The notes below the pieces were generated by a model. That model was not told the origin of the DNA and searched no databases. It saw only the letters and a program-made list of their open reading frames with translations. A stretch of 37,239 nucleotides of DNA, from positions 1-37,239 of the forward strand of contig CAJOPT010000048.1 in NCBI GenBank assembly GCA_905236455.1, given 5' to 3'. Shown here in pieces: positions 25,456-33,190 of this stretch; positions within the stretch are counted from its first letter, which is position 1, and each line of letters starts with the position of its first letter. Source of the stretch: an uncultured Prevotella sp. GTDB lineage: Bacteria; Bacteroidota; Bacteroidia; Bacteroidales; Bacteroidaceae. The translations under genes and the position numbers were made by a program.

Positions 25456-26568
25456 TCATTTGCTTTTCTTTACTTGCACTCTGGGCACTTTCATCTGTTC
25501 ACCTTCTCCCATTTCATCCTTACCGTTAAGGACTTGGAAATAAATAATCATACCAGAGCCAAGTGTGCGATCACAGAAACGTTTCATAGTCTGTCCTTTT
25601 CTTAGGGTGACAGTTGAGTCTACTCCTATTATTCTATATGCGCCATATCGCAGACGAGGATCCTGATTGATCTTTTCCAAGTCGATATTATTTTGTGGCG
25701 TAGTGTCAACTTCAGGCTTGACGGTTTCTGCCGTATCTTTTATATTTGCGGAGGCTGTATCAGAAGCAACTACCTTTGCTTCGTTCTTTTCTGGTGACGC
25801 CTGTCCGCTGCTTAAGCGTCCTGCAACAAATCCTATCGCAAGACAGGCTAATGCCAATAGTGATAATAATAACGCATTATTCGTTTTTTTGCTTTTTGGC
25901 TCATCAACGTATGCGTCGGTGAGAGCGAGTTTCTCATTAGCAGAGCTCTCTTGTACAGCACTTACTTCATTTTCAATAACATTCTCCTTTTTTACAGGAC
26001 TATCTTCTTCGATAGGATATTCTTTTGCGACAGTATTTTTTTCGTTGGTAGGATTCTCTTCGTTAGTAAGATCTTCTTCGCTGATGGGACTTTCTTCGTT
26101 GATAGGATCTTCTTTTACTGTTTCTTCTTTGGATGATTCAACTACTGTGATTTCCTCCGTAGCATTTTCTGTCACAGGCTCCACAATAAGCTTGTCTGTA
26201 GCAGTTGTTTTCTCTACCTCTGAGCCATCTATACTGGAAAAATCCACGTTCTCGTTTACTGGTACTGTCTGAAACTCTGAGAATGGTCTGTTAACCAAGT
26301 CACGCATGGAAGTGTCGGGTGTAAAAGAGACTTTGTCATGACTTTCTATTACGACACGCTCACCCGTGTTGACATTAACACTCTCACGTGCTTTTACAGT
26401 TGTAATCTTAAAAGCTCCCAGACCTTTTATCTTTACGAGTTTGTCTTTTTCCAATCCCTCATGGACAAGACTGAACATCTCGGTAATAAAGTTTTCAACA
26501 GCACCTTGGGGAAGCTTATGTTTCTTGGCAACGATTTTTGCCAAATCTTTATTATATAGTGTCGCCAT
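25456..26568 (-). CDS. HU/IHF-domain protein with a transmembrane helix and C-terminal LysM-like domain
   Basis: A 370-residue protein with an unusual order. Residues 1-95 are an HU/IHF DNA-binding fold (NKDLAKIVAKKHKLPQGAVE, VKIKGLGAFKITTVKARESV). A long acidic linker follows (about 100-222) containing seven hexapeptide-like repeats at 155-196 (PINEES, PISEED, LTNEEN, PTNEKN). A transmembrane helix spans 231-250, preceded by basic KSKK, which predicts N-terminus inside. A short linker then leads to a LysM-like domain at about 307-365 (YRIIGVDSTVTLRKGQTMKRF, and GEQMKVPRVQ). HU domains bind DNA and LysM domains bind glycan, so this could tether the nucleoid to peptidoglycan; that role is inference. 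It starts 2 nt after the small HU gene. Confidence 0.85.
   Translation of the reverse strand: MATLYNKDLAKIVAKKHKLPQGAVENFITEMFSLVHEGLEKDKLVKIKGLGAFKITTVKARESVNVNTGERVVIESHDKVSFTPDTSMRDLVNRPFSEFQTVPVNENVDFSSIDGSEVEKTTATDKLIVEPVTENATEEITVVESSKEETVKEDPINEESPISEEDLTNEENPTNEKNTVAKEYPIEEDSPVKKENVIENEVSAVQESSANEKLALTDAYVDEPKSKKTNNALLLSLLALACLAIGFVAGRLSSGQASPEKNEAKVVASDTASANIKDTAETVKPEVDTTPQNNIDLEKINQDPRLRYGAYRIIGVDSTVTLRKGQTMKRFCDRTLGSGMIIYFQVLNGKDEMGEGEQMKVPRVQVKKSK
25981..26106 (-). repeat. 18-bp tandem coding repeat (acidic hexapeptides)
   Basis: The linker of the HU-LysM protein contains seven consecutive six-residue units: PINEES, PISEED, LTNEEN, PTNEKN, TVAKEY, PIEEDS, PVKKEN. The first four are nearly identical in DNA as well, giving an 18-bp period with motifs such as CTTCGTTGATAGGATCT on the plus strand. 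Expansion by slippage is likely, so the copy number may differ between strains. Confidence 0.65.
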
Positions 26569-26570
26569 AA

Positions 26571-26855
26571 TTATTCATCTCCTTTCTTTATCTTGTCCTT
26601 CATCTGCATGGTAGGCTTGAAATTCAACACGAGTTTCGGTGGCACCAACATACGTTGTCCTGAGACAGGATTGACCATAATACGCTCAAGACGTTTCTTT
26701 ACCTCAAAAATACCAAGTTTGATGATACATACAGAATCACCTTCTGTAAAGTTCTTACCCATAGTGTCTACGACACTTTGTACAAGCTTACGGGTGTCTT
26801 CCAATGAGTATCCCGTCTTTTCCGCCAGTTTTGATATGTATTCTTTATTATTCAT
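26571..26855 (-). CDS. HU family DNA-binding protein
   Basis: A 94-residue nucleoid-associated protein. The N-terminal helices (MNNKEYISKLAEKTGYSLEDTRKLVQSVVDTM), the GDSVCIIKLGIFEVKKR turn and the beta-arm NPVSGQRMLVPPKLVLNFKP are typical of HU/IHF. The arm carries the NPVSGQ variant of the usual NP-x-T-G. It lies between rimO (8 nt upstream) and the HU-LysM gene (2 nt downstream). Two adjacent HU-type genes that are likely cotranscribed suggest that they act together, possibly as a heterodimer; this is inference. Confidence 0.93.
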   Translation of the reverse strand: MNNKEYISKLAEKTGYSLEDTRKLVQSVVDTMGKNFTEGDSVCIIKLGIFEVKKRLERIMVNPVSGQRMLVPPKLVLNFKPTMQMKDKIKKGDE

Positions 26856-26863
26856 TATAATAA

Positions 26864-28183
26864 TTATGATTTTATTTCCGCATAAAGATCAAATGCCTCG
26901 GCGTCTGTTATGCGAACATTGTAGAAACATCCCGTACGAAGACGCCTTGACGTGGCAGGGATTAGTACTTCCGGGTCTACCTCGGGTGAACTGAACTCTG
27001 TACGCCCAATATAATAATCTCCTTCCCTACGGTCAATCACGACCTTCATCTCCTCACCTATCTTTGACTCTTCTATTTCTGAGCTTATTTCCTGTTGAAG
27101 GGACATCAACTTATCAAGACGTGCCTGTTTTACTTCTTCCGGAACATCATCTTGATAGTTAATTGCACTATATGTGCCTTCTTCTTCGGAATAGGCAAAA
27201 GCACCCATACGCTCAAAGCGAGTCTCACGAACAAAGTCCAACAGCTCCTCGAAGTCCTGCTCTGTCTCTCCGGGAAAACCGACCATCAACGTCGTTCGAA
27301 GACAAATACCTGGTACTCTTTTTCGAATTGCTTTAATAAGCTCAATAGTCTCAGCCTTTGTCACGTTCCTATGCATGCGTTCCAACATATTATTGGAAAT
27401 ATGTTGAAGTGCTATGTCCAGATACTTACATACATTCGGTTTCTCGCGAATAACATCAAGCAGCTCCATCGGGAACTGGTTAGGATATGCATAGTGCAGG
27501 CGAATCCACTTCACTCCTTTCACATCTGCCATCTTACGGATGAGTTCAGCTATTTGTCTCTCGCCGTTTAAATCCACTCCGTAATATGTAAGCTCCTGCT
27601 CAATTATCTGAAATTCTTTAACACCTTGAGCCACAAGTTCCTCCACCTCTTTTATAATCTCTTCCTGAGGACGACTTACATGCTTTCCAGTAATCAACGG
27701 TATGGCACAATATGCGCAACGCCGGTCGCATCCTTCTGCAATCTTTACGTATGCATAATGTTTCGGTGTGGTAAGATGTCTGTGCCATGCAGACACTTCA
27801 TTATGACAGTCCTGTACAGAATAGGCATTGGGCAGGTCATTCAACAAATCATGGAAATTAAATTTGCCATAAAACTTGTCAACCTCTGGTATCTCCGCCT
27901 TCAAGTCTTCCATATAGCGCTGTGAAAGACACCCCATTACATATAGGTGGCTGAGCTTTCCACTTTGCTTTCGCTCAACAAACTCCAAAATAGTATTTAT
28001 ACTTTCCTCCTTTGCGTCACCAATGAACCCACAAGTATTTATAATGGCTATCTCACCTTGAGGACGTATGGCATCATGCGAGCATGAATACCCTTTCCGT
28101 TCAAGTTGGCTCATCAGTCTCTCTGAATCCACCAGATTCTTTGAGCAACCTAGCGTAATGACATCTATGTGATTTTTTTTCAA
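26864..28183 (-). CDS. rimO: Ribosomal protein S12 methylthiotransferase
   Basis: Radical-SAM enzyme that adds a methylthio group to an aspartate of ribosomal protein S12. The 439 residues carry the N-terminal UPF0004 cluster cysteines C13 (TLGCSKNLVDSE), C51 (NTCGF) and C85 (MGCLSQRY), the radical-SAM triad C152, C156, C159 (GCDRRCAYCAIP), MVGFPGETEQDF, and a C-terminal TRAM domain. The LGCSKNLVDSE opening is diagnostic of RimO over MiaB. The start is a TTG at 28183: MKKNHIDVITLGC fits the family N-terminus, and the frame closes upstream without an ATG. It follows ftsY after 39 nt. Confidence 0.95.
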   Translation of the reverse strand: MKKNHIDVITLGCSKNLVDSERLMSQLERKGYSCSHDAIRPQGEIAIINTCGFIGDAKEESINTILEFVERKQSGKLSHLYVMGCLSQRYMEDLKAEIPEVDKFYGKFNFHDLLNDLPNAYSVQDCHNEVSAWHRHLTTPKHYAYVKIAEGCDRRCAYCAIPLITGKHVSRPQEEIIKEVEELVAQGVKEFQIIEQELTYYGVDLNGERQIAELIRKMADVKGVKWIRLHYAYPNQFPMELLDVIREKPNVCKYLDIALQHISNNMLERMHRNVTKAETIELIKAIRKRVPGICLRTTLMVGFPGETEQDFEELLDFVRETRFERMGAFAYSEEEGTYSAINYQDDVPEEVKQARLDKLMSLQQEISSEIEESKIGEEMKVVIDRREGDYYIGRTEFSSPEVDPEVLIPATSRRLRTGCFYNVRITDAEAFDLYAEIKS

Positions 28184-28222
28184 CGTAGTAAAGGAATCCT
28201 GTGATGTTATAAGATCTTATCT

Positions 28223-29179
28223 CTACTGGTCACCAAAAAGCGAGTCTACAAATTGCTCCTTGTTAAATAATTGGAGGTCTTCCATACCCTCACCGAGACC
28301 GATGTATTTTACAGGGACTTTCAATTGGTCGCTTATTCCGATAACAACACCTCCCTTTGCGGTACCGTCAAGTTTGGTGATGGCCAACGATGTGATCTGG
28401 GTTACCGCAGAGAATTGTTTCGCCTGCTCAAAGGCATTCTGCCCGGTACTGCCGTCCAAAACGAGCATCACCTCATCTGGTGCCTCGGGGAGAACTTTCT
28501 TCATCACATCTTTTATCTTCTTTAACTCATTCATCAGACCAACTTTATTATGAAGTCTGCCAGCTGTGTCTATGATGACAACATCTGCGTCATTGGCCTT
28601 AGCAGAGCTAAGTGTATCAAAGGCAACTGAGGCAGGGTCACTACCCATTTGTTGTTTTACTACAGGTACTCCTACCCTCTCACCCCAGATGCAGATTTGC
28701 TCAACGGCTGCAGCCCTGAAGGTATCTGCTGCTCCGAGATAAACTTTCTTCCCTGCTTTCTTGAATTGCCATGCTAACTTACCGATAGTAGTTGTCTTGC
28801 CAACACCATTAACTCCCACAACAAGGATTACGTATGGACGATGGTCGGTTGGAAGGTCCCAATTCTCATTGTTCTCCGTATTGTTTTCCGTGAGTAATTC
28901 GGCTATCTCTTGCCTTAAGATGCCATTTAGCTCTGAAGTTGATACATATTTATCTCTTGCCACCCGTTCTTCTATACGTTGGATTATCTTCAACGTAGTA
29001 TCTACTCCGACATCCGACGTAATAAGCACCTCTTCCAAATCGTCAAGAACATCATCATCAACTTTTGATTTACCGGCAACGGCACGAGTTAATTTAGTAA
29101 AAACGCTTTCCTTTGTCTTTTCTAATCCTTTATCAAGCGTTTCTTTTTTCTTTTTGTTGAATAAACCGAACAAACCCAT
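28223..29179 (-). CDS. ftsY: Signal recognition particle receptor FtsY
   Basis: Membrane-associated GTPase that docks ribosome-SRP complexes at the translocon. The 318-residue protein is the short NG form. It has a brief amphipathic N-terminus (MGLFGLFNKKKKE) and lacks the long acidic A domain of E. coli FtsY. An N domain helical bundle (about 20-105) precedes the G domain with G1 VGVNGVGKTTTIGKLA (121-136), DTFRAAAVEQ, DTAGR and TKLDGTAKGG. First gene of the ftsY-rimO-HU-HU operon, divergent from glnS. Confidence 0.96.
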   Translation of the reverse strand: MGLFGLFNKKKKETLDKGLEKTKESVFTKLTRAVAGKSKVDDDVLDDLEEVLITSDVGVDTTLKIIQRIEERVARDKYVSTSELNGILRQEIAELLTENNTENNENWDLPTDHRPYVILVVGVNGVGKTTTIGKLAWQFKKAGKKVYLGAADTFRAAAVEQICIWGERVGVPVVKQQMGSDPASVAFDTLSSAKANDADVVIIDTAGRLHNKVGLMNELKKIKDVMKKVLPEAPDEVMLVLDGSTGQNAFEQAKQFSAVTQITSLAITKLDGTAKGGVVIGISDQLKVPVKYIGLGEGMEDLQLFNKEQFVDSLFGDQ

Positions 29180-29196
29180 AATTAACTAATTTTGTG

Positions 29197-29227
29197 CAAA
29201 GGTAATGCAAATCGAAGACATATCAAA
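29197..29227 (-). promoter_or_regulatory. Promoter of the ftsY operon
   Basis: On the minus strand TTTG (29227-29224), a 19-nt spacer and TACCTTTG (29204-29197) match the Bacteroidetes consensus. The box ends only 17 nt before the ftsY ATG, so the 5' leader is very short. Confidence 0.72.
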
Positions 29228-29296
29228 ACGAATTGATTCTTTTTTGAGTTTTTTGCTTTTGTAATGTGCTTAATTAAGTGATTTTTCAATGAAAGA

Positions 29297-29328
29297 TTTG
29301 GTAATTCGCACATTAAACATTACCTTTG
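29297..29328 (+). promoter_or_regulatory. Promoter of the glnS operon
   Basis: TTTG (29297-29300), an exact 20-nt spacer and TACCTTTG (29321-29328) form a near-ideal Bacteroidetes promoter, 22 nt before the glnS ATG. It is back-to-back with the ftsY promoter in the 171-bp divergent intergenic region. Confidence 0.8.
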
Positions 29329-29350
29329 CAACTCATTATAATTAAACATC

Positions 29351-31096
29351 ATGTCAGAAACTATAGTAAATACGACAAACGAAGAAAAGCGCAGCTTGAG
29401 CTTCGTTGAGCAGTTTGTAGAGGAAGATCTTGCTGAAGGCAAGAATGAAGGACGCATACAGACACGTTTCCCACCTGAGCCTAACGGATATTTGCATATT
29501 GGACACGCCAAGGCTATATGTATGGACTTCGGTGTGGCAGAGCATTACAACGGTGTATGTAACCTGCGTTTCGATGATACAAATCCATCAAAGGAAAACA
29601 ACGAGTATGTTGAGAATATCCTTAACGATATTTCATGGCTTGGATTCAAATGGGGAAATATATATTATGCCTCCGACTATTTCCAGAAACTATGGGACTT
29701 TGCCGTCTGGATGATAAAGAATGGACATGCATATGTTGACGAGCAGACCTCAGAGCAGATCGCCCAGCAGAAAGGCACTCCTACCGAACCAGGAGTCGCA
29801 AGTCCTTATCGTGACCGCCCGGTTGAGGAAAGTCTGCAATTGTTTGAGAAGATGAACACTCCTGAGGCAGTGGAAGGCTCAATGGTGCTTCGTGCAAAAC
29901 TCGATATGGCTAACCCAAACATGCACTTCCGTGATCCTATTATCTATAGGATTATTCATACTCCACATCACCGAACAGGAACTAAATGGCACGCATACCC
30001 GATGTATGACTTTGCCCATGGACAAAGTGACTTCTTCGAGGGTGTAACCCACTCTATCTGTACACTTGAGTTTGTGCCTCACCGCCCATTATATGACAAA
30101 TTTATCGATTTCCTTTTGGAGAAAGAAAATCATAAATTCATTGAAAATGGTGGAAGCATCGAAGAGCTTTCAAAGAAATACCGCCCACGCCAGATAGAGT
30201 TCAATCGTCTGAACCTTACTTACACAATGATGTCAAAGCGAAAGCTGCTGGCTCTCGTTGAGGAAAAACTGGTAAGCGGATGGGATGACCCTCGTATGCC
30301 TACACTCAGCGGTATGCGACGCCGTGGATATTCCCCTGAAAGCATACGCAATTTCATTGACTCCATCGGATATACTAAATTTGACGCACTCAATGACATG
30401 GCATTATTAGAGGCTGCTGTTCGCGATGATCTTAATAAGAAATCATGCCGTGTGTCAGCAGTCGTCAATCCCGTTAAGCTTGTGATAACGAATTACCCGG
30501 AAGGTCAGTCTGAGGAGATGGTTGCAGTAAACAACCCTGAGAATGAAGCCGACGGAACACATAACATTACATTCTCAAAGAATCTATGGATAGAACGTGA
30601 GGATTTCATGGAAGACGCACCTAAGAAATTCTTCCGTATGACTCCTGGAAAAGAGGTACGCCTTAAGAATGCATATATAGTGATGTGTACCGGATGCAAG
30701 AAAGATGAGAACGGAAATGTCACAGAAATCTATGCTGAATATGATCCGACAAGCAAAAGCGGCATGGAGGGTGCCAACAGAAAGGTCAAAGGTACACTTC
30801 ACTGGGTAAGTGCTGACTATTGTGAAAAAGCAGAGGTCCGCATTTATGACCGTCTCTTTAGCGTAGAGAATCCAAGTGCTGACGAACGTGACTTCCGTGA
30901 GCTTCTCAATCCTGAAAGCTTACGTGTCCTCGACACATGCTACGTGGAGCGTTATCTAAAAGAAAAGAAACCTGGCGACTACCTCCAGTTCCAGAGAATC
31001 GGATATTTCATGCTCGATCCAGACAGCACACCAGAGCACCTTGTATTCAATAAGACTGTAGGGCTTAAAGATACTTGGGCTAAACAGAACAAGTGA
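29351..31096 (+). CDS. glnS: Glutaminyl-tRNA synthetase
   Basis: Class I aminoacyl-tRNA synthetase that charges tRNA-Gln directly. The 581 residues show FPPEPNGYLHIGHAKAI with the HIGH motif at 49-52, RFDDTNPSKE, the Gln-specific TLEFVPHRPLYD, MMSKRKL as the KMSKS-type loop, and a C-terminal anticodon-binding beta-barrel region (from about 350, ending ...HLVFNKTVGLKDTWAK). The length is normal for bacterial GlnRS. The presence of GlnRS implies that the organism does not depend on GatCAB for Gln-tRNA. Followed after 8 nt by the TPR gene. Confidence 0.96.
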   Translation: MSETIVNTTNEEKRSLSFVEQFVEEDLAEGKNEGRIQTRFPPEPNGYLHIGHAKAICMDFGVAEHYNGVCNLRFDDTNPSKENNEYVENILNDISWLGFKWGNIYYASDYFQKLWDFAVWMIKNGHAYVDEQTSEQIAQQKGTPTEPGVASPYRDRPVEESLQLFEKMNTPEAVEGSMVLRAKLDMANPNMHFRDPIIYRIIHTPHHRTGTKWHAYPMYDFAHGQSDFFEGVTHSICTLEFVPHRPLYDKFIDFLLEKENHKFIENGGSIEELSKKYRPRQIEFNRLNLTYTMMSKRKLLALVEEKLVSGWDDPRMPTLSGMRRRGYSPESIRNFIDSIGYTKFDALNDMALLEAAVRDDLNKKSCRVSAVVNPVKLVITNYPEGQSEEMVAVNNPENEADGTHNITFSKNLWIEREDFMEDAPKKFFRMTPGKEVRLKNAYIVMCTGCKKDENGNVTEIYAEYDPTSKSGMEGANRKVKGTLHWVSADYCEKAEVRIYDRLFSVENPSADERDFRELLNPESLRVLDTCYVERYLKEKKPGDYLQFQRIGYFMLDPDSTPEHLVFNKTVGLKDTWAKQNK

Positions 31097-31104
31097 TATA
31101 AAAC

Positions 31105-32565
31105 ATGGAGAAATACTTCCGCTCTCATAGTTTTCGCAAACTTCTTCATCGCTATGAGGACATGCGCGACAATGGGGTCAGTAGTTACTTAGAGGCAGAA
31201 GAACTTACTGACATTGCGGAGTATTATTATTCCATGGGGCAGAAAAACAATGCGATGGAGGCAATAGACCTTGCACTGGAGATTTTTCCAGGCACATCGG
31301 CTCCCCTCGCATTCAAGGCACGTATGGCATTAGTGTATGACAACGACCCTGACGAAGCCACAAGAATATTGGAACAGATTAACGACAAAAGTGATCTGGA
31401 GTATATCTACACTAATGCCGAGATAATGTTCTCATATTATTCCAGTGATAAAGTCGACGCTTATCTGCAACAACATCTATACGATGACTTTGGCTACTCT
31501 GAGAATGGTTCCGGAAACAATTCTAATGAGAATGAAGATGCGGAAGATTTCATACTCGACGTAGCTAATCTTTTTGCTGATTATGAGGAGATGAGGCTCG
31601 CAAAGAAATGGCTGAGCCGCTCACACCTCACCGATACGGACGACTACAAAGAGGTGCTTGGAAGAGTCTTGATTTCTGAAGGAAAGTTTGAGGAGAGTGA
31701 GAAACTCTTCAATGAGCTTATAGATAAAGATCCTTACTCTGAGAGATACTGGAACCACTTAGCCTCTTCGCAGTTCCTCCATAACAAGTTCAACGACTCT
31801 ATATCGTCAAGTGAATACTCCATAGCTATCAATCCTAATGATGAGGAGGCGATACTAAACAAGGCTAATAGTCTATTCTCAATAGGCAACTACCAAGAAG
31901 CTCTTATATACTATAAGAAATTCACGGAGCTTCAACCTGACAATGAAGTCGGGGAAATGTTTCAGGGAATAACGTTGAACTACCAAAACAGACCAGAGGA
32001 GGCATTGCTTCATCTGCAGAAAGCCTTAAGCATCGTAAGCGAAGAAAGTGAGGATTTATCACCGAATTATCAGCAGATACTGCAAGAAATAGCTTTCGTG
32101 GAAAGCCATTTGGGACACCTTGATAATGCTTTGCAATACATGGACAGACTGGAAGAGGTTAATCCGTCTCCACTCAACGATGTCATGCGTGGATATTTCT
32201 ATCTGGAACAGGGAAAGACAAGACAGGCTATGACTTGTTTTCAAGGGGCTCTTACTGACTCTGAGTCCACTCCGGAGATAGTGTTCCATATCGCTATCGC
32301 AATATATGACCATGGATTTCTCAATACGGCATACAAAATGTTTAAGTCTCTCATCTCTGATGCACCAAACGACTGGAATGACGGCTATGCCTACTATGCA
32401 CGATGCTGCTACGAACGAGGCGATATGGAACAATACAGCGATGCTCTAAAAACCGCCATAACAAAAAATCCTGAAGAGGCACGGATGGTTCTTAGCGACC
32501 TTTACCCTGAGGGTACGGAACCGGCAGACTATCCTCTCTACCCACTAAACTCAACATTATTATGA
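31105..32565 (+). CDS. Tetratricopeptide-repeat protein
   Basis: A 486-residue TPR protein without a signal peptide, so probably cytoplasmic. Repeats begin early (LTDIAEYYYSMGQKNNAMEAIDLALEIFPG) and recur at about 200-300 (GNYQEALIYYKKFTELQPDN, NRPEEALLHLQKALSIVSEE) and 340-460 (GHLDNALQYMDRLEEVNPSP, EQGKTRQAMTCFQGALTDSE). A Glu/Asn/Asp-rich insert lies near 130-145. Overall composition is strongly acidic. The partner is unknown. It lies 8 nt after glnS, and its stop overlaps the dedA-like start in an ATGA, so the three genes are likely one operon. Confidence 0.9.
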   Translation: MEKYFRSHSFRKLLHRYEDMRDNGVSSYLEAEELTDIAEYYYSMGQKNNAMEAIDLALEIFPGTSAPLAFKARMALVYDNDPDEATRILEQINDKSDLEYIYTNAEIMFSYYSSDKVDAYLQQHLYDDFGYSENGSGNNSNENEDAEDFILDVANLFADYEEMRLAKKWLSRSHLTDTDDYKEVLGRVLISEGKFEESEKLFNELIDKDPYSERYWNHLASSQFLHNKFNDSISSSEYSIAINPNDEEAILNKANSLFSIGNYQEALIYYKKFTELQPDNEVGEMFQGITLNYQNRPEEALLHLQKALSIVSEESEDLSPNYQQILQEIAFVESHLGHLDNALQYMDRLEEVNPSPLNDVMRGYFYLEQGKTRQAMTCFQGALTDSESTPEIVFHIAIAIYDHGFLNTAYKMFKSLISDAPNDWNDGYAYYARCCYERGDMEQYSDALKTAITKNPEEARMVLSDLYPEGTEPADYPLYPLNSTLL

Positions 32566-33188
32566 ATATCATCACTTCACTGTTAGGACACCTCAACTAT
32601 GGTACAATTTTCTTCCTAATGCTACTTGAAAGTACTGTGATACCAGTACCGTCAGAGCTTGTCGTATCACCTGCCGCATATCATGCGGCAGGAGGGAATC
32701 TAAATATCTGGCTCGTAATATTGTTTGCCACACTCGGTGCCGACTGCGGGGCAACGGTCAACTATGTAGCGGGATACTATCTCGGTCGTCCTATTATTTA
32801 CCGATTTGCAAATAGCAAATGGGGAAAGATGTGTCTTCTCAACCAGGAGAAAGTTGAGAAAAGCGAGAGATATTTTGATGACCACGGTATGGTTGCAACT
32901 ATAACAGGAAGACTAATACCTGGTATTCGCCATCTTATTTCTATCCCCGCAGGCTTGGCAAAGATGAACTACTGGAAGTTCTTACTCTACACTACTATCG
33001 GTGCAGGAGTATGGAACTGCATCCTTGCAGCACTGGGATGGTGGATGCACTCTTTTGTTCCGGAGAACCAGCTAAATGACAAGATTGCGGAGTATGGTGA
33101 CTACATCAAATTTGCGATTCTTGGCATCCTGGCACTTGTTATCGTCTTTTTCCTAATAAAGCACTTCACTAAGAAGAAAAAAGAATGA
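32562..33188 (+). CDS. DedA family (SNARE-associated / VTT domain) membrane protein
   Basis: A 208-residue inner-membrane protein with about five hydrophobic segments. The DedA signature is visible: an acidic residue in an early helix (MLLESTVIPVPSELVV), ATLGADCGATVNYVAGYYLGR, and GRLIPGIRHLISIPAGLAKMNYWKF with conserved arginines, Gly and Pro. DedA proteins are linked to flipping undecaprenyl phosphate or phosphatidylethanolamine and to membrane-potential homeostasis; the substrate of this one is not readable. Its ATG overlaps the TPR stop by 4 nt. It converges with the broken res gene, leaving only 2 nt between stops. No terminator is visible. Confidence 0.93.
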   Translation: MNIITSLLGHLNYGTIFFLMLLESTVIPVPSELVVSPAAYHAAGGNLNIWLVILFATLGADCGATVNYVAGYYLGRPIIYRFANSKWGKMCLLNQEKVEKSERYFDDHGMVATITGRLIPGIRHLISIPAGLAKMNYWKFLLYTTIGAGVWNCILAALGWWMHSFVPENQLNDKIAEYGDYIKFAILGILALVIVFFLIKHFTKKKKE

Positions 33189-33190
33189 TG

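Noticed and set aside
25667..26272. Open frame of 201 codons on the plus strand, Ser/Phe-rich
   Set aside because: Mirror of the acidic repeat linker in the HU-LysM gene; GAA-rich codons on one strand give TTC/TCT codons on the other.
27095..27571. Plus-strand frame of 158 codons
   Set aside because: Antisense to the conserved radical-SAM half of rimO; composition is Cys/His/Leu-rich without any domain.
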